Assembly (NCBI GenBank): GCA_002491905.1
Contig: DKWV01000045.1
Coordinates: 1 to 64,000 of the forward strand
Direction of reading: 5' to 3'
Source: Lachnospiraceae bacterium UBA7143
Lineage (GTDB): Bacteria > Bacillota > Clostridia > Lachnospirales > Lachnospiraceae
Length of the DNA: 64,000 nt
In this document: piece by piece, positions 51,663 through 59,177 of the stretch
How the letters are laid out: each line of letters opens with the position of its first letter
How positions within the stretch are numbered: position 1 is the stretch's first letter
Position numbers and translations under genes: made by a program
The notes under the pieces: model-generated
Databases searched by the model: none
The model's input: the letters and a program-made list of their open reading frames with translations, nothing else
Told to the model about the DNA's origin: nothing

Positions 51663-54337
51663 TGAATTTAAAGAAAATAATAGAACCCATAGGAGATTCC
51701 AATGTATCGCTGCAGGAGCGACTCTTCCGCCTCCTGACGCTGATTGGATTAATCGGTATGGCAGTAGCTGTTATTATGGGAATTGCTGTTGGAGAAAGTG
51801 CCTTAAATAATATCGGAATGGTGCTGGGATTTATCCTCTTTTTCGGATTAATTTATTTTTCCATCCATTTTCATAAGATACAGGCGGGAGCTGTAATTAT
51901 CGGAGGTCTCCTCGTGTATCTGGTGATGCCATTTAACTTTCTGACAACAGGAGGGCTTTACGGAGGCGGCTCAAGCTGGTTCCTGCTTGCTTTTGTTTTT
52001 GTGGCGCTTCTTGTGGAGAACCGGATCAAATATGTGTTGATGGCCAGCGGGCTGGTGATCAGCTGGGGCTGCTATATTCTCGCCTATTTTTATCCCTCCG
52101 TTCTCGCCATGCATACGGTCGAGATGGCTTATATCGACTCTGCTGTATCCATGACGGTGGTTGCGTTTTTGACGTGCGGGATGCTTCTGTTTCAGAATTC
52201 CATTTACCGTTCCTCGAACAGAACGGCAAGACAGCGGAAACAGGAAATCGAAGAACTGAATCAGGCGCAGAACCGTTTCTTTTCCAGTATGAGCCATGAG
52301 ATCCGTACGCCGATCAATACGATTATCGGTTTAAACGAAATGATCCTGCGGGAAACGACGTCGGATGAGATTGCCGCGGATGCAAAGGATATTCAGACGG
52401 CCAGCAAAATGCTCCTCGCGCTGATCAACGATATTCTGGATATGTCCAAGATGGAATCCGGGAAAATGGATATCGTGCCCGTCAGCTACAACGTGGGGGA
52501 CATGCTGTCGGAGATTGTCAACATGATATGGGTGCGGACGAAGGAGAAGGGACTGGAATTTCACATAGACGTTGATCAGAAAATGCCTTCCCAGCTTCTG
52601 GGTGATGAGGTGCGGATCAAGCAGATCTTAATAAATGTGCTGAACAATGCGGTTAAATATACAGCAGAGGGTTCTATTACCCTCTCGATCCAGTGCAGGA
52701 GGCAGGAACATGGGCGTGCCCAGATTGTCTATTCGGTGGCGGATACGGGCATGGGAATCAAAAAGGAGAATATTCCGTATCTGTTCAGCGCTTTTAAGAG
52801 AGTGGATGAGGAGAAAAACCGTCATATTGAGGGAACAGGACTCGGGCTTTCCATCGTGAAGCAGCTTGTAGACCTTATGGGCGGCGATATTTCGGTAAAC
52901 AGCGTTTATACAAAAGGAACGACTTTTATTATTACGATACCCCAGGAAATCGTTTCCGAAGAGGAAATAGGAAATATTGATATAGAGGCGCGCCATGCGA
53001 TAAACGCAAGAAAATATTATAAGAGAAGTTTTGAGGCGCCAAGGGCCCGTATCCTGATTGTGGACGATAATGACGCAAACCTGATGGTTGAGGCAAAACT
53101 GCTGCGGGATACGAAAGTACAGACGGAAACGGCAGGCAGTGGGGCGGAGTGTCTGCAGAAGACACTGAAAAACCGGTATGACGTCATCCTGATGGATCAC
53201 CTGATGCCGGAAATGGACGGCGTTGTATGTCTGCATGAAATCCGGGCGCAGGCGGGCGGCCTGAATCAGGAGACGCCGGTGATCATCCTGACTGCAAACG
53301 CCGGAAGTGAAAACCAGAAACTGTATAAGAGGGAAGGTTTCGACGGATATCTGACGAAACCGATTACCGGCGGGCAGCTTGAGGCGGAGCTGTTAAGGCA
53401 CCTCCCGGAAGAGATCGTGACTCTGGCAGACAGGAAGGATTCTTTCGGTGTGGTGCAGGCGCCCTTTGTGGAGCGCACGAAAAAGAAGATGTTTCTTCTG
53501 GTTTCTACGGACAGCGTTTCGGATCTGCCACAGGAGATGACGGAAAGAGCACGGGTTGCCGTTATGCCGTACCGGGTAGTGACGGAAGGTGGTGAGTTTA
53601 TAGACGGACAGGAAACCGATACGGACGGTGTGCTCGCCTATATCAGAAGCGGCAGACGCGCGCATTCGGAGTCGCCGAGTGTTGCCGAGTACGAGGCTTT
53701 TTTTGCGGAGCAGTTGACAAAAGCGCAGTGCGTGATTCATCTGACCATGTCCGGGAAGGTCAGCAAAGGCTATGGGAATGCGCTGGAGGCATCGGAGAGT
53801 TTTGACAATGTGGAAGTGATTGATACCGGGCACTTGTCCAGTGGAATGGGGTTTATCGTTTTACAGGCGGCAGAGTATGCCGCGAGCGGTATGTCTCAGG
53901 AGGCTGTAATAGAGGGAATACAGCGGATGCGCTCCCAGGTCAGAACAAGCTTTATTGTGGACGATACGGAGTATCTGCTGCGTGCGGGAAGAATTTCTCC
54001 GCGGATTAACACAATATGTAAAGCGTTTATGGTGCATCCTGTATTGGTTTTGAAAAACAGTAAAATGATGGTGGGAGCCATCATGATCGGGACGAAAAAA
54101 ACAGTATGGAGAAAGTATATTGAGTCTGTACTCAGCAATGCTGGCAGGATAGACAAAAAACTTTTATTTATCACGCATGCCGGACTGTCCAATGAAGAAC
54201 TGCAGGAAATTGAGAAAACCGTCAGGAAGAAAGTCAATTTTGATCAGATTATTTATCAGAAAGCGTCGCCTGCAATTTCAATTAATTGCGGCATGGGGGC
54301 GTTTGGGCTGCTGTTTAAATTACAGAGCGGGAAATAG
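51662..54337 (+). CDS. Membrane histidine kinase-receiver protein fused to a DegV domain
   Basis: An 891-residue fusion. Six membrane segments lie in about 18-180 (LFRLLTLIGLIGMAVAVIMG is the first). HisKA is SMSHEIRTPINT with His212; the ATPase domain has VLNNAVKYTAEGS, DTGMGIKKEN and GTGLGLSIV. The receiver has Asp512 in VILMDHLMPEMDG. From about residue 608 to the end the chain is a complete DegV/EDD domain: VSTDSVSDLPQEM, HLTMSGKVSKGYGNA, and YLLRAGRISP. DegV proteins (FakB) bind fatty acyl chains. So a fatty-acid-type ligand domain sits after the receiver, where an output or a second sensor would be. The ATG at 51662 shares its A with the upstream stop; a GTG lies at 51659. Confidence 0.92.
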   Translation: MNLKKIIEPIGDSNVSLQERLFRLLTLIGLIGMAVAVIMGIAVGESALNNIGMVLGFILFFGLIYFSIHFHKIQAGAVIIGGLLVYLVMPFNFLTTGGLYGGGSSWFLLAFVFVALLVENRIKYVLMASGLVISWGCYILAYFYPSVLAMHTVEMAYIDSAVSMTVVAFLTCGMLLFQNSIYRSSNRTARQRKQEIEELNQAQNRFFSSMSHEIRTPINTIIGLNEMILRETTSDEIAADAKDIQTASKMLLALINDILDMSKMESGKMDIVPVSYNVGDMLSEIVNMIWVRTKEKGLEFHIDVDQKMPSQLLGDEVRIKQILINVLNNAVKYTAEGSITLSIQCRRQEHGRAQIVYSVADTGMGIKKENIPYLFSAFKRVDEEKNRHIEGTGLGLSIVKQLVDLMGGDISVNSVYTKGTTFIITIPQEIVSEEEIGNIDIEARHAINARKYYKRSFEAPRARILIVDDNDANLMVEAKLLRDTKVQTETAGSGAECLQKTLKNRYDVILMDHLMPEMDGVVCLHEIRAQAGGLNQETPVIILTANAGSENQKLYKREGFDGYLTKPITGGQLEAELLRHLPEEIVTLADRKDSFGVVQAPFVERTKKKMFLLVSTDSVSDLPQEMTERARVAVMPYRVVTEGGEFIDGQETDTDGVLAYIRSGRRAHSESPSVAEYEAFFAEQLTKAQCVIHLTMSGKVSKGYGNALEASESFDNVEVIDTGHLSSGMGFIVLQAAEYAASGMSQEAVIEGIQRMRSQVRTSFIVDDTEYLLRAGRISPRINTICKAFMVHPVLVLKNSKMMVGAIMIGTKKTVWRKYIESVLSNAGRIDKKLLFITHAGLSNEELQEIEKTVRKKVNFDQIIYQKASPAISINCGMGAFGLLFKLQSGK

Positions 54338-54361
54338 AAAGTAATGCATGGGGAGATTGCT

Positions 54362-55171
54362 ATGAAAAGAGAAGGAAAGAGAATCGTATGGCTGGCAATT
54401 GCGTCTGTATTGCTGTTTGCCGGATGTGGGAAAAAACAGGAAAGCGTCAGTTTAGAGTTGGCGGAAGGGGCGTCTGATTTGGCGTATGTACAGTCCAAGG
54501 GAACGCTTGTGGCAGGCGTGACCGATTTCGCGCCGATGGATTACCGCGATGGGGAAGAATGGACAGGGTTTGACGTTGAACTGGCGGAAACTTTTGCGGA
54601 GAGACTGGGCGTCACTCTGGAACTGAAAGAAATTGAATGGGATGACAAGACCAGACTGTTGGAAAAAGGAGAAATTGACTGTATCTGGAATGGAATGACT
54701 ATGACACCGGCGCTGGCGGAATCCATTTCCTGTTCCAGGCCATATCTCTCCAATGCACAGGTGGTCGTAATGCGGAAGGAAGAGCTCAAACAGTATCAGA
54801 CAATAGAGGAATGCCAGCATTTGCTGTTTGCCGTGGAGGCAGGTTCCACAGGGGAAGAGCTTCTGAAAGAAAAGAAATATCGCTATACTGCCCGGGCAAC
54901 ACAGAAAGAAGCATTGCAGAGCGTTCTGGATAAGAAAGCGGATGCGACGGTAATCGATATCATTATGGCGGCACACAACACCCGCGCCGGACAGGAATAT
55001 GATGAGTTTGGGGCTGGTATTCCCCTCAATGATGAAAAAATCTGTGTGGGTTTTCGCAAAGGCTCTGATCTGACAAGCGAGGCGGATGCTTTTATTCAGG
55101 CGGTATACGAGGATGGGAGCATAGAAACGCTGGCAGAAAAGTATGGGATTGGAAATGCGGTTTTGAATTAA
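54362..55171 (+). CDS. Orphan solute-binding lipoprotein (family 3 type)
   Basis: A 269-residue lipoprotein with lipobox LLFAGC. The fold is that of amino-acid-type periplasmic binding proteins: GTLVAGVTDFAPMDYRDG, GFDVELAETFAERLG, DCIWNGMTMTPALAESISCS and EKICVGFRKGSDLT. No permease or ATPase gene is next to it. It lies 24 bp after the DegV-kinase, so it may deliver its ligand to one of the kinases rather than to a transporter. GGGGAG precedes the ATG at 54362. Its last codons and stop lie inside a 28-bp direct repeat that bounds the downstream insert. Confidence 0.88.
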   Translation: MKREGKRIVWLAIASVLLFAGCGKKQESVSLELAEGASDLAYVQSKGTLVAGVTDFAPMDYRDGEEWTGFDVELAETFAERLGVTLELKEIEWDDKTRLLEKGEIDCIWNGMTMTPALAESISCSRPYLSNAQVVVMRKEELKQYQTIEECQHLLFAVEAGSTGEELLKEKKYRYTARATQKEALQSVLDKKADATVIDIIMAAHNTRAGQEYDEFGAGIPLNDEKICVGFRKGSDLTSEADAFIQAVYEDGSIETLAEKYGIGNAVLN

Positions 55172-55186
55172 CATTTCTTAAACAAA
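55159..55186 (+). repeat. Left 28-bp direct repeat bounding the insert
   Basis: Identical to 57305-57332. It covers the last codons of the solute-binding protein gene (GGTTTTGAATTAA, with the stop) and the following CATTTCTTAAACAAA. Four bases further left match with one mismatch (ATGC against ATGT). Such a duplicated gene end is what site-specific integration at a 3' end leaves behind. Confidence 0.8.
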
Positions 55187-55212
55187 TCATAACTTATCAC
55201 AGAATTAGGCAA

Positions 55213-55241
55213 TTGCTTTTGTTCCGATAATGGAATATAAT
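55213..55241 (+). promoter_or_regulatory. Promoter inside the insert
   Basis: TTGCTT (55213-55218), 17 bp, TATAAT (55236-55241), with the helix-turn-helix gene starting 25 bp later. This gives the insert its own expression, independent of the signalling operon. Confidence 0.55.
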
Positions 55242-55265
55242 GGAAAGCAGCAGGAGGTTTGGGAT

Positions 55266-55451
55266 ATGGAATACTTAACAACTGTAGAAATGTCAAAAAA
55301 ATGGAATGTTTCTTCACGAAGAATTATCACGCTTTGTATAGAAAGACGGATAGAGGGAGCAATCAAGAAAGGTAAAATGTGGCTGATTCCTGCTGATGCG
55401 GAAAAACCTAGAGATGCGCGCTGCAAAAAAGTACAACCCAATATAAAATAG
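55266..55451 (+). CDS. Small helix-turn-helix DNA-binding protein
   Basis: A 61-residue protein. YLTTVEMSKKWNVSSRRIITLCIERRIEGAIKKG is a MerR/excisionase-like helix-turn-helix with the usual WLIPADAEKP end. Proteins of this type often sit beside restriction, toxin or mobile genes in clostridia and act as local regulators. GGAGG lies 8 bp before the ATG at 55266; the frame is open to 55230, which contains the -10 box. It is followed by 255 bp without a gene, then the DUF1016 gene. Confidence 0.7.
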   Translation: MEYLTTVEMSKKWNVSSRRIITLCIERRIEGAIKKGKMWLIPADAEKPRDARCKKVQPNIK

Positions 55452-55664
55452 CAGGGAAAGTATAAGAATTGAGAATGATAGTGATGGAACATGGAACTAT
55501 TTGATTATAACGGACGAGGGTAGAATATAGAGGATATTTTGGGAAAAATTCATCTGAATCATATTTTATACAAATATGTGATTTTGTGTCTTTTTCGTTC
55601 ACTTTTCCTTCAAAGGGAAGAACATTAGTTGAAAAGATTATAATAATTATTGTTGAGAAATTAA

Positions 55665-55686
55665 TTGTGACAGCACTGCTGACACA
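55665..55686 (+). repeat. 22-bp copy of an internal piece of the DUF1016 gene
   Basis: TTGTGACAGCACTGCTGACA and two more bases at 55665-55686 recur exactly at 55981-56002 inside the DUF1016 gene (coding FVTALLT). The upstream copy is in non-coding sequence just before the ribosome site. It may be a remnant of another copy of the gene. The rest of 55452-55706 is AT-rich and shows nothing else. Confidence 0.6.
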
Positions 55687-55706
55687 AATTTAAAGGACGG
55701 TTATTT

Positions 55707-56693
55707 ATGAAAGAAATAAATTCGGCTTTTTCGCAGGTTACTGACATTATCGAAACGGCGAAGAATAGTGCGTATAAAAAAGTAAATGAAGAACTGATCA
55801 ATATGTATTGGAATATAGGTGCATTTTTAAGCAAAGAGGCTGAAAATGCAGCTTTTGGAGATGCATATATTGATTCCATATCAGAATATATACAAGAGCA
55901 ATTTCCGGGAATTAAGGGATTTAACAGGCGTGGACTGTATCGAATGAAAAAATTTTATGAGACATATGTTAGCGATGAATTTGTGACAGCACTGCTGACA
56001 CAGATCAGCTGGACAAATCATCTTGCAATTATGTCAAAGGCAAAGACCGTTGAGGAAAGACATTTTTATATTACCTTGTGTATAAAAGAAAGCTATTCTT
56101 CAAGAGAACTGGAAAGACAGATGGAAAGCGCATATTATGAGCGTTATATGCTGTCGAAAGAAAAAATATTGCCGGAGCCAATAAGGGGGCTAAAAGAAAA
56201 TCCGTTTATGGATACTTATGTCGTGGAATTTTTGGATATGCCAAAAATCTATAAAGAACAAGATTTTAGAAAAGCTTTGATTAATAATATGAAGGATTTT
56301 ATATTGGAGCTGGGGAAAGACTTCACTTTCATTGATGAAGAATATAGGGTACAGGTTGGCGGAGAAGACTTTGCGGTTGATTTACTTTTTTTCCATAGAG
56401 GTTTACAGTGTCTGGTAGCTTTTGAGTTAAAAATTGAAAAGTTTAAACCGGAATATATATCAAAAATGGATTTCTATTTGGAGGCGCTTGACCGGCAGAA
56501 GAAAAAAGAACACGAGAATCCAAGTGTTGGATTAATATTGTGTGCGTCTAAAAATGATGAAGTAGTAGAGTACGCAATGAGCAGAAGTATGTCACCGATG
56601 CTGGTATCGGAATACAAATTACAATTACCGGATAAGAAGATATTGGAGAGAAAATTACAGGAATTAGTCAATGTTCCTCAAATAGAAGAATAG
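55707..56693 (+). CDS. DUF1016 / YhcG-type PD-(D/E)XK nuclease
   Basis: A 328-residue protein with the two parts of the YhcG family. The N-terminal helical part (VTDIIETAKNSAYKKVNEEL, YWNIGAFL, GFNRRGLYRMKKFYETY) is thought to guide DNA or partner binding. The C-terminal nuclease part has VDLLFFHRGLQCLVAFELKI, in which Asp, Glu and Lys form the PD-(D/E)XK site. The family is common in restriction and other defence islands and next to helicases. Length is normal and the frame intact. AAAGGACGG precedes the ATG. Confidence 0.9.
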   Translation: MKEINSAFSQVTDIIETAKNSAYKKVNEELINMYWNIGAFLSKEAENAAFGDAYIDSISEYIQEQFPGIKGFNRRGLYRMKKFYETYVSDEFVTALLTQISWTNHLAIMSKAKTVEERHFYITLCIKESYSSRELERQMESAYYERYMLSKEKILPEPIRGLKENPFMDTYVVEFLDMPKIYKEQDFRKALINNMKDFILELGKDFTFIDEEYRVQVGGEDFAVDLLFFHRGLQCLVAFELKIEKFKPEYISKMDFYLEALDRQKKKEHENPSVGLILCASKNDEVVEYAMSRSMSPMLVSEYKLQLPDKKILERKLQELVNVPQIEE

Positions 56694-56746
56694 AATATTT
56701 ATTGCTGTATAAAAGACTTGATGAAACGGCGGTATGGAAAGGAAAT

Positions 56747-57247
56747 ATGATGTTCTACAAAATGATTGAAAATGCGCGGGACAGATGGTATGCGTCTGCT
56801 GAATGTACAATAAAATCAATGACGGATTACATAGAATTGAAAGGTATGCTTCGCGATGCGCAAATCAACGCAATTAAAACATACCTTTTTTTAAAGATTT
56901 CCTGTGAAAGCAGATTGCTTGCAGATTTATTCAGCGAAGGTAAATTTAATACACTTGATTTAGAAGGCGCAGAAATATCGAATACCGTCCGCAGATATTT
57001 GGAACAAAATACAGCCGCTGCAGCACTGTTCGAATATTCCTGTCTAAAAAATGATCAAGGGGAACAGGTTTCAAAAAAATTAGAGGAACTCATAAAAAAG
57101 GCACCAGAGAATATTGATTATAGGAAATTTTTCAGGGATTGGTCAAATGAATATGTATATGGATTATTTCGCAATAGAAGAAAATATTGGTCAAAGATAT
57201 TTTGGAAGAAGAAGGTATATGATTTAACTTTCGCTAACTTTTACTAA
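56747..57247 (+). pseudogene. N-terminal remnant of a helicase-like (restriction subunit type) protein
   Basis: The 166-residue frame starts MIENARDRWYASAECTIKSM after two in-frame Met codons and continues KGMLRDAQINAIKTYLFLKI, with SNTVRRYLEQNTAAAALFEY and IDYRKFFRD. I recognise this as the start of long DEAD/DEAH helicase-type proteins of clostridial restriction-like loci, which normally continue into a Walker A region. Here that region is missing; after FRD come about 25 unrelated residues and a stop. The helicase core is absent up to the right-hand repeat. I rely on memory for the family, so a search is needed. Confidence 0.5.
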
Positions 57248-57304
57248 TTGGCAAATTTCTGGTTTAAAGCGGTACATGCAATGTCAAAAACCTTTATTTT
57301 ATGT

Positions 57305-57332
57305 GGTTTTGAATTAACATTTCTTAAACAAA
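57305..57332 (+). repeat. Right 28-bp direct repeat bounding the insert
   Basis: Identical to 55159-55186. The part to its right, AGTCAAACATTACG, continues into the promoter region of the 57415 gene, so the right junction restores native sequence. Confidence 0.8.
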
Positions 57333-57356
57333 AGTCAAACATTACGCAAATAATGT
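57326..57356 (+). promoter_or_regulatory. Phased repeats and a palindrome upstream of the 57415 gene
   Basis: AAACAAA (57326-57332) and AAACATT (57337-57343) start 11 bp apart, like the AAACAAA pair at 58172-58189. Overlapping them is the palindrome ACATTA, six bases, TAATGT (57339-57356). Possible operator for the OmpR-type regulator encoded at 59178. Weak evidence. Confidence 0.3.
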
Positions 57357-57414
57357 CATGATACTCTCTTACCATCAGATGTCTGGAAAGAAAGAAAGGA
57401 AGGAGAGTGACAGC

Positions 57415-57735
57415 ATGGCAAAATCTAAGCTGGCAGAAGTGAATGAAAAAATTGCGGAGGGAGTAGTCGGCGGCTACAAAAAGATTGAAGAAGGCGTGGT
57501 CGGCGGCTACAAAAAAATTGAGGAAGGAGCGGTCGGCGGTTTTAACAAAGTGGCTGACAAGTTCGTGGACCATTTCCTGACACAGGAGGGTGAATCCGTG
57601 GAGGAGGCAAAGGCGCGGATGGCGGCGGAGCAGGACGAGCGCAGACAGAAACAGGCGTCGGTTGTGAAGGCAGGCATGCAAAAGGCGGAAGCAGCCGGAT
57701 CGGAGGCAGGGAGAAAGGCAGGGCACAAAAAATGA
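57415..57735 (+). CDS. Small repeat-containing charged protein
   Basis: A 106-residue protein of unknown function. After MAKSKLAEVNEKI it has a unit of about 11 residues repeated three times: AEGVVGGYKKI, EEGVVGGYKKI and EEGAVGGFNKV, then ADKFVDHFLTQEGESVEEAK and a Lys/Ala-rich tail ending in GHKK. The unit looks like an amphipathic helix with a Gly-Gly break. AGGAGAG lies 7 bp before the ATG at 57415; the frame opens at 57358. It overlaps the next gene by 4 bp (ATGA), so the two products are made together. Confidence 0.7.
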   Translation: MAKSKLAEVNEKIAEGVVGGYKKIEEGVVGGYKKIEEGAVGGFNKVADKFVDHFLTQEGESVEEAKARMAAEQDERRQKQASVVKAGMQKAEAAGSEAGRKAGHKK

Positions 57736-58100
57736 AAAAGAGTACATTTGTGGCCATGCTTTTAGGAACTGTCGGCGGCATTTTGTTCGCACTGGGGATG
57801 TGTATGACATTGATACCAGAGTGGAATGCTTTTCGGCCGGGCGTTATTATGGGCGTGACCGGGGCGGCGGTTCTGCTGGTAATGGTGCTTGTATGGAGAA
57901 AGATGGAGGACAAAGCGCCGATTAAACTGTCGGGAAAGACGATAGGCGCGATATTGATAGGCGTTATCGGGGCTCTGTTGTTTGGCGTCGGCATGTGTCT
58001 GACGATGGTGTGGAGCCACATGGTGCCCGGCATCCTGATTGGGGTTGTGGGAATTGTGGTTCTGTTATGCCTGATACCATTTATAAAAGGGTTAAAATAA
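57732..58100 (+). CDS. Small four-helix membrane protein
   Basis: A 122-residue protein with four hydrophobic segments arranged as two similar halves: VAMLLGTVGGILFALGMCMT with PGVIMGVTGAAVLLVMVLV, and IGAILIGVIGALLFGVGMCLT with VPGILIGVVGIVVLLCLIP. The halves repeat the motif LFxxGMCxT and PGxxxGVxG, which points to an internal duplication. The function is not known. Translation is coupled to the preceding repeat protein through the ATGA overlap. Confidence 0.75.
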   Translation: MKKSTFVAMLLGTVGGILFALGMCMTLIPEWNAFRPGVIMGVTGAAVLLVMVLVWRKMEDKAPIKLSGKTIGAILIGVIGALLFGVGMCLTMVWSHMVPGILIGVVGIVVLLCLIPFIKGLK

Positions 58101-58171
58101 TTGGATAGGATGAAGGCGGGCGCAGATATAAAAGAGTATTTGCGCTCGTTCACATTTTGGACACAATTTAC

Positions 58172-58202
58172 AAACAAAACGTAAACAAACTGCGGGTATA
58201 AT
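58172..58202 (+). promoter_or_regulatory. Phased AAACAAA repeats and -10 box before the second two-component operon
   Basis: AAACAAA at 58172-58178 and 58183-58189 start 11 bp apart. TATAAT follows at 58197-58202, without a -35 box of its own. This is the layout of an OmpR-class activated promoter; the regulator at 59178 is the likely binder. A similar pair is seen at 57326-57343. Confidence 0.45.
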
Positions 58203-58232
58203 ATATGCAAAAATGACGAGGATTTTGGAAGT

Positions 58233-59150
58233 ATGAAAAAGATACTAAAGAAAATATTTTTCCTGCCGCCCGTTCCGACGCTGCTGATTTCCATTCCGTC
58301 TTATGGGCTTGTCATTTATGCGCTTGCGGGAGATCATGTGAATCCGATTGTTGCGTACGTTTCGTATTTTCTGTCGGCATATGCGCTTGTCATAACAGTG
58401 ACCGGCATTGCGGGGATCGTCCGCCTTGTGCGGCGGGGCATAGATAAGCATCCGCTTGTGAGGAAAGCGCTGGATATACCCTTGGTCAACAGATTTTTGA
58501 GGGAAGATATGTTCCGGGCGGAGGCGGCGCTGTATCAGGGGTTTTTCATCAATCTCTTGTATGCGGGAATCAAAATGTTTTCGGGCATTTTTTACAGGTC
58601 GTTCTGGTTTGTGACATTGGCGGTTTACTATATCCTGCTTGCCATTATGAGGGCATCCCTGCTCCATTTTGTGAGAGCGCACGGAAATTCCGGGGAAAAT
58701 AAGTCTGCAGGGTTAAGGCGTTACCGGCTGTGCGGGATTATTTTGCTTTTTATGAATATCGCGCTGGCAGGCATGGTTATTCTCGTGGTACATGAGAACA
58801 GTGGATTTGAATATCCGGGGATGCTGATTTACGTTATGGCTATGTATGCCTTTTATGCGACGATCACAGCCGTCTGGAATGTGGTAAAATTCAGGAGGTA
58901 TGGAAGCCCTGTCATGTCAGCGGCAAAGGTCATTAACCTGACGGCGGCGTTGGTGTCCATGCTGTCACTGGAAACAGCCATGCTGACGCAGTTTGGTGCC
59001 GCCGATGACCCGGCGTTCCGACAGATTATGACGGCTTCTACAGGCGCGGGCATCAGTCTGATCGTGCTTGGCATGGCAGTTTTTATGATCGTACATTCAA
59101 CAAGGCAGTTGAAATGCTTAAAAGGCAAGAAATCTACGGACTATAAATGA
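58233..59150 (+). CDS. Multi-pass membrane protein of unknown function
   Basis: A 305-residue protein with about eight membrane segments, starting MKKILKKIFFLPPVPTLLIS. I do not recognise a family. A charged cytoplasmic loop follows the second helix pair (RRGIDKHPLVRKALDIPLVN). No metal-binding or catalytic motif stands out. It lies 27 bp before the response regulator gene, so it is likely part of the two-component operon, as sensor helper or as the regulated function. Confidence 0.7.
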   Translation: MKKILKKIFFLPPVPTLLISIPSYGLVIYALAGDHVNPIVAYVSYFLSAYALVITVTGIAGIVRLVRRGIDKHPLVRKALDIPLVNRFLREDMFRAEAALYQGFFINLLYAGIKMFSGIFYRSFWFVTLAVYYILLAIMRASLLHFVRAHGNSGENKSAGLRRYRLCGIILLFMNIALAGMVILVVHENSGFEYPGMLIYVMAMYAFYATITAVWNVVKFRRYGSPVMSAAKVINLTAALVSMLSLETAMLTQFGAADDPAFRQIMTASTGAGISLIVLGMAVFMIVHSTRQLKCLKGKKSTDYK

Positions 59151-59177
59151 TACAATAAATGCGGGAGGTGAAAGCGA

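Larger units (their letters stand above)
55187..57332 (+). mobile_element. 2.1-kb AT-rich insert between 28-bp direct repeats
   Basis: The segment between the two 28-bp repeats (55159-55186 and 57305-57332) contains a small helix-turn-helix gene, a DUF1016 nuclease gene and a truncated helicase-like gene. It is clearly richer in A and T than the genes on both sides. No integrase or transposase is present, so it is either a passenger mobilised by another element or the remainder of a larger island. The gene content resembles defence or restriction islands. The boundary call rests on the repeats only. Confidence 0.6.

Noticed and set aside
57244..57360. A minus-strand frame at the right edge of the insert with a protein-like end (KPHKIKVFDIACTALNQKFAN)
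   Set aside because: It runs on through the coupled small-protein genes in an unlikely frame, and I could not connect it with a recombinase or other family. It may deserve a search but is not supported as a gene.
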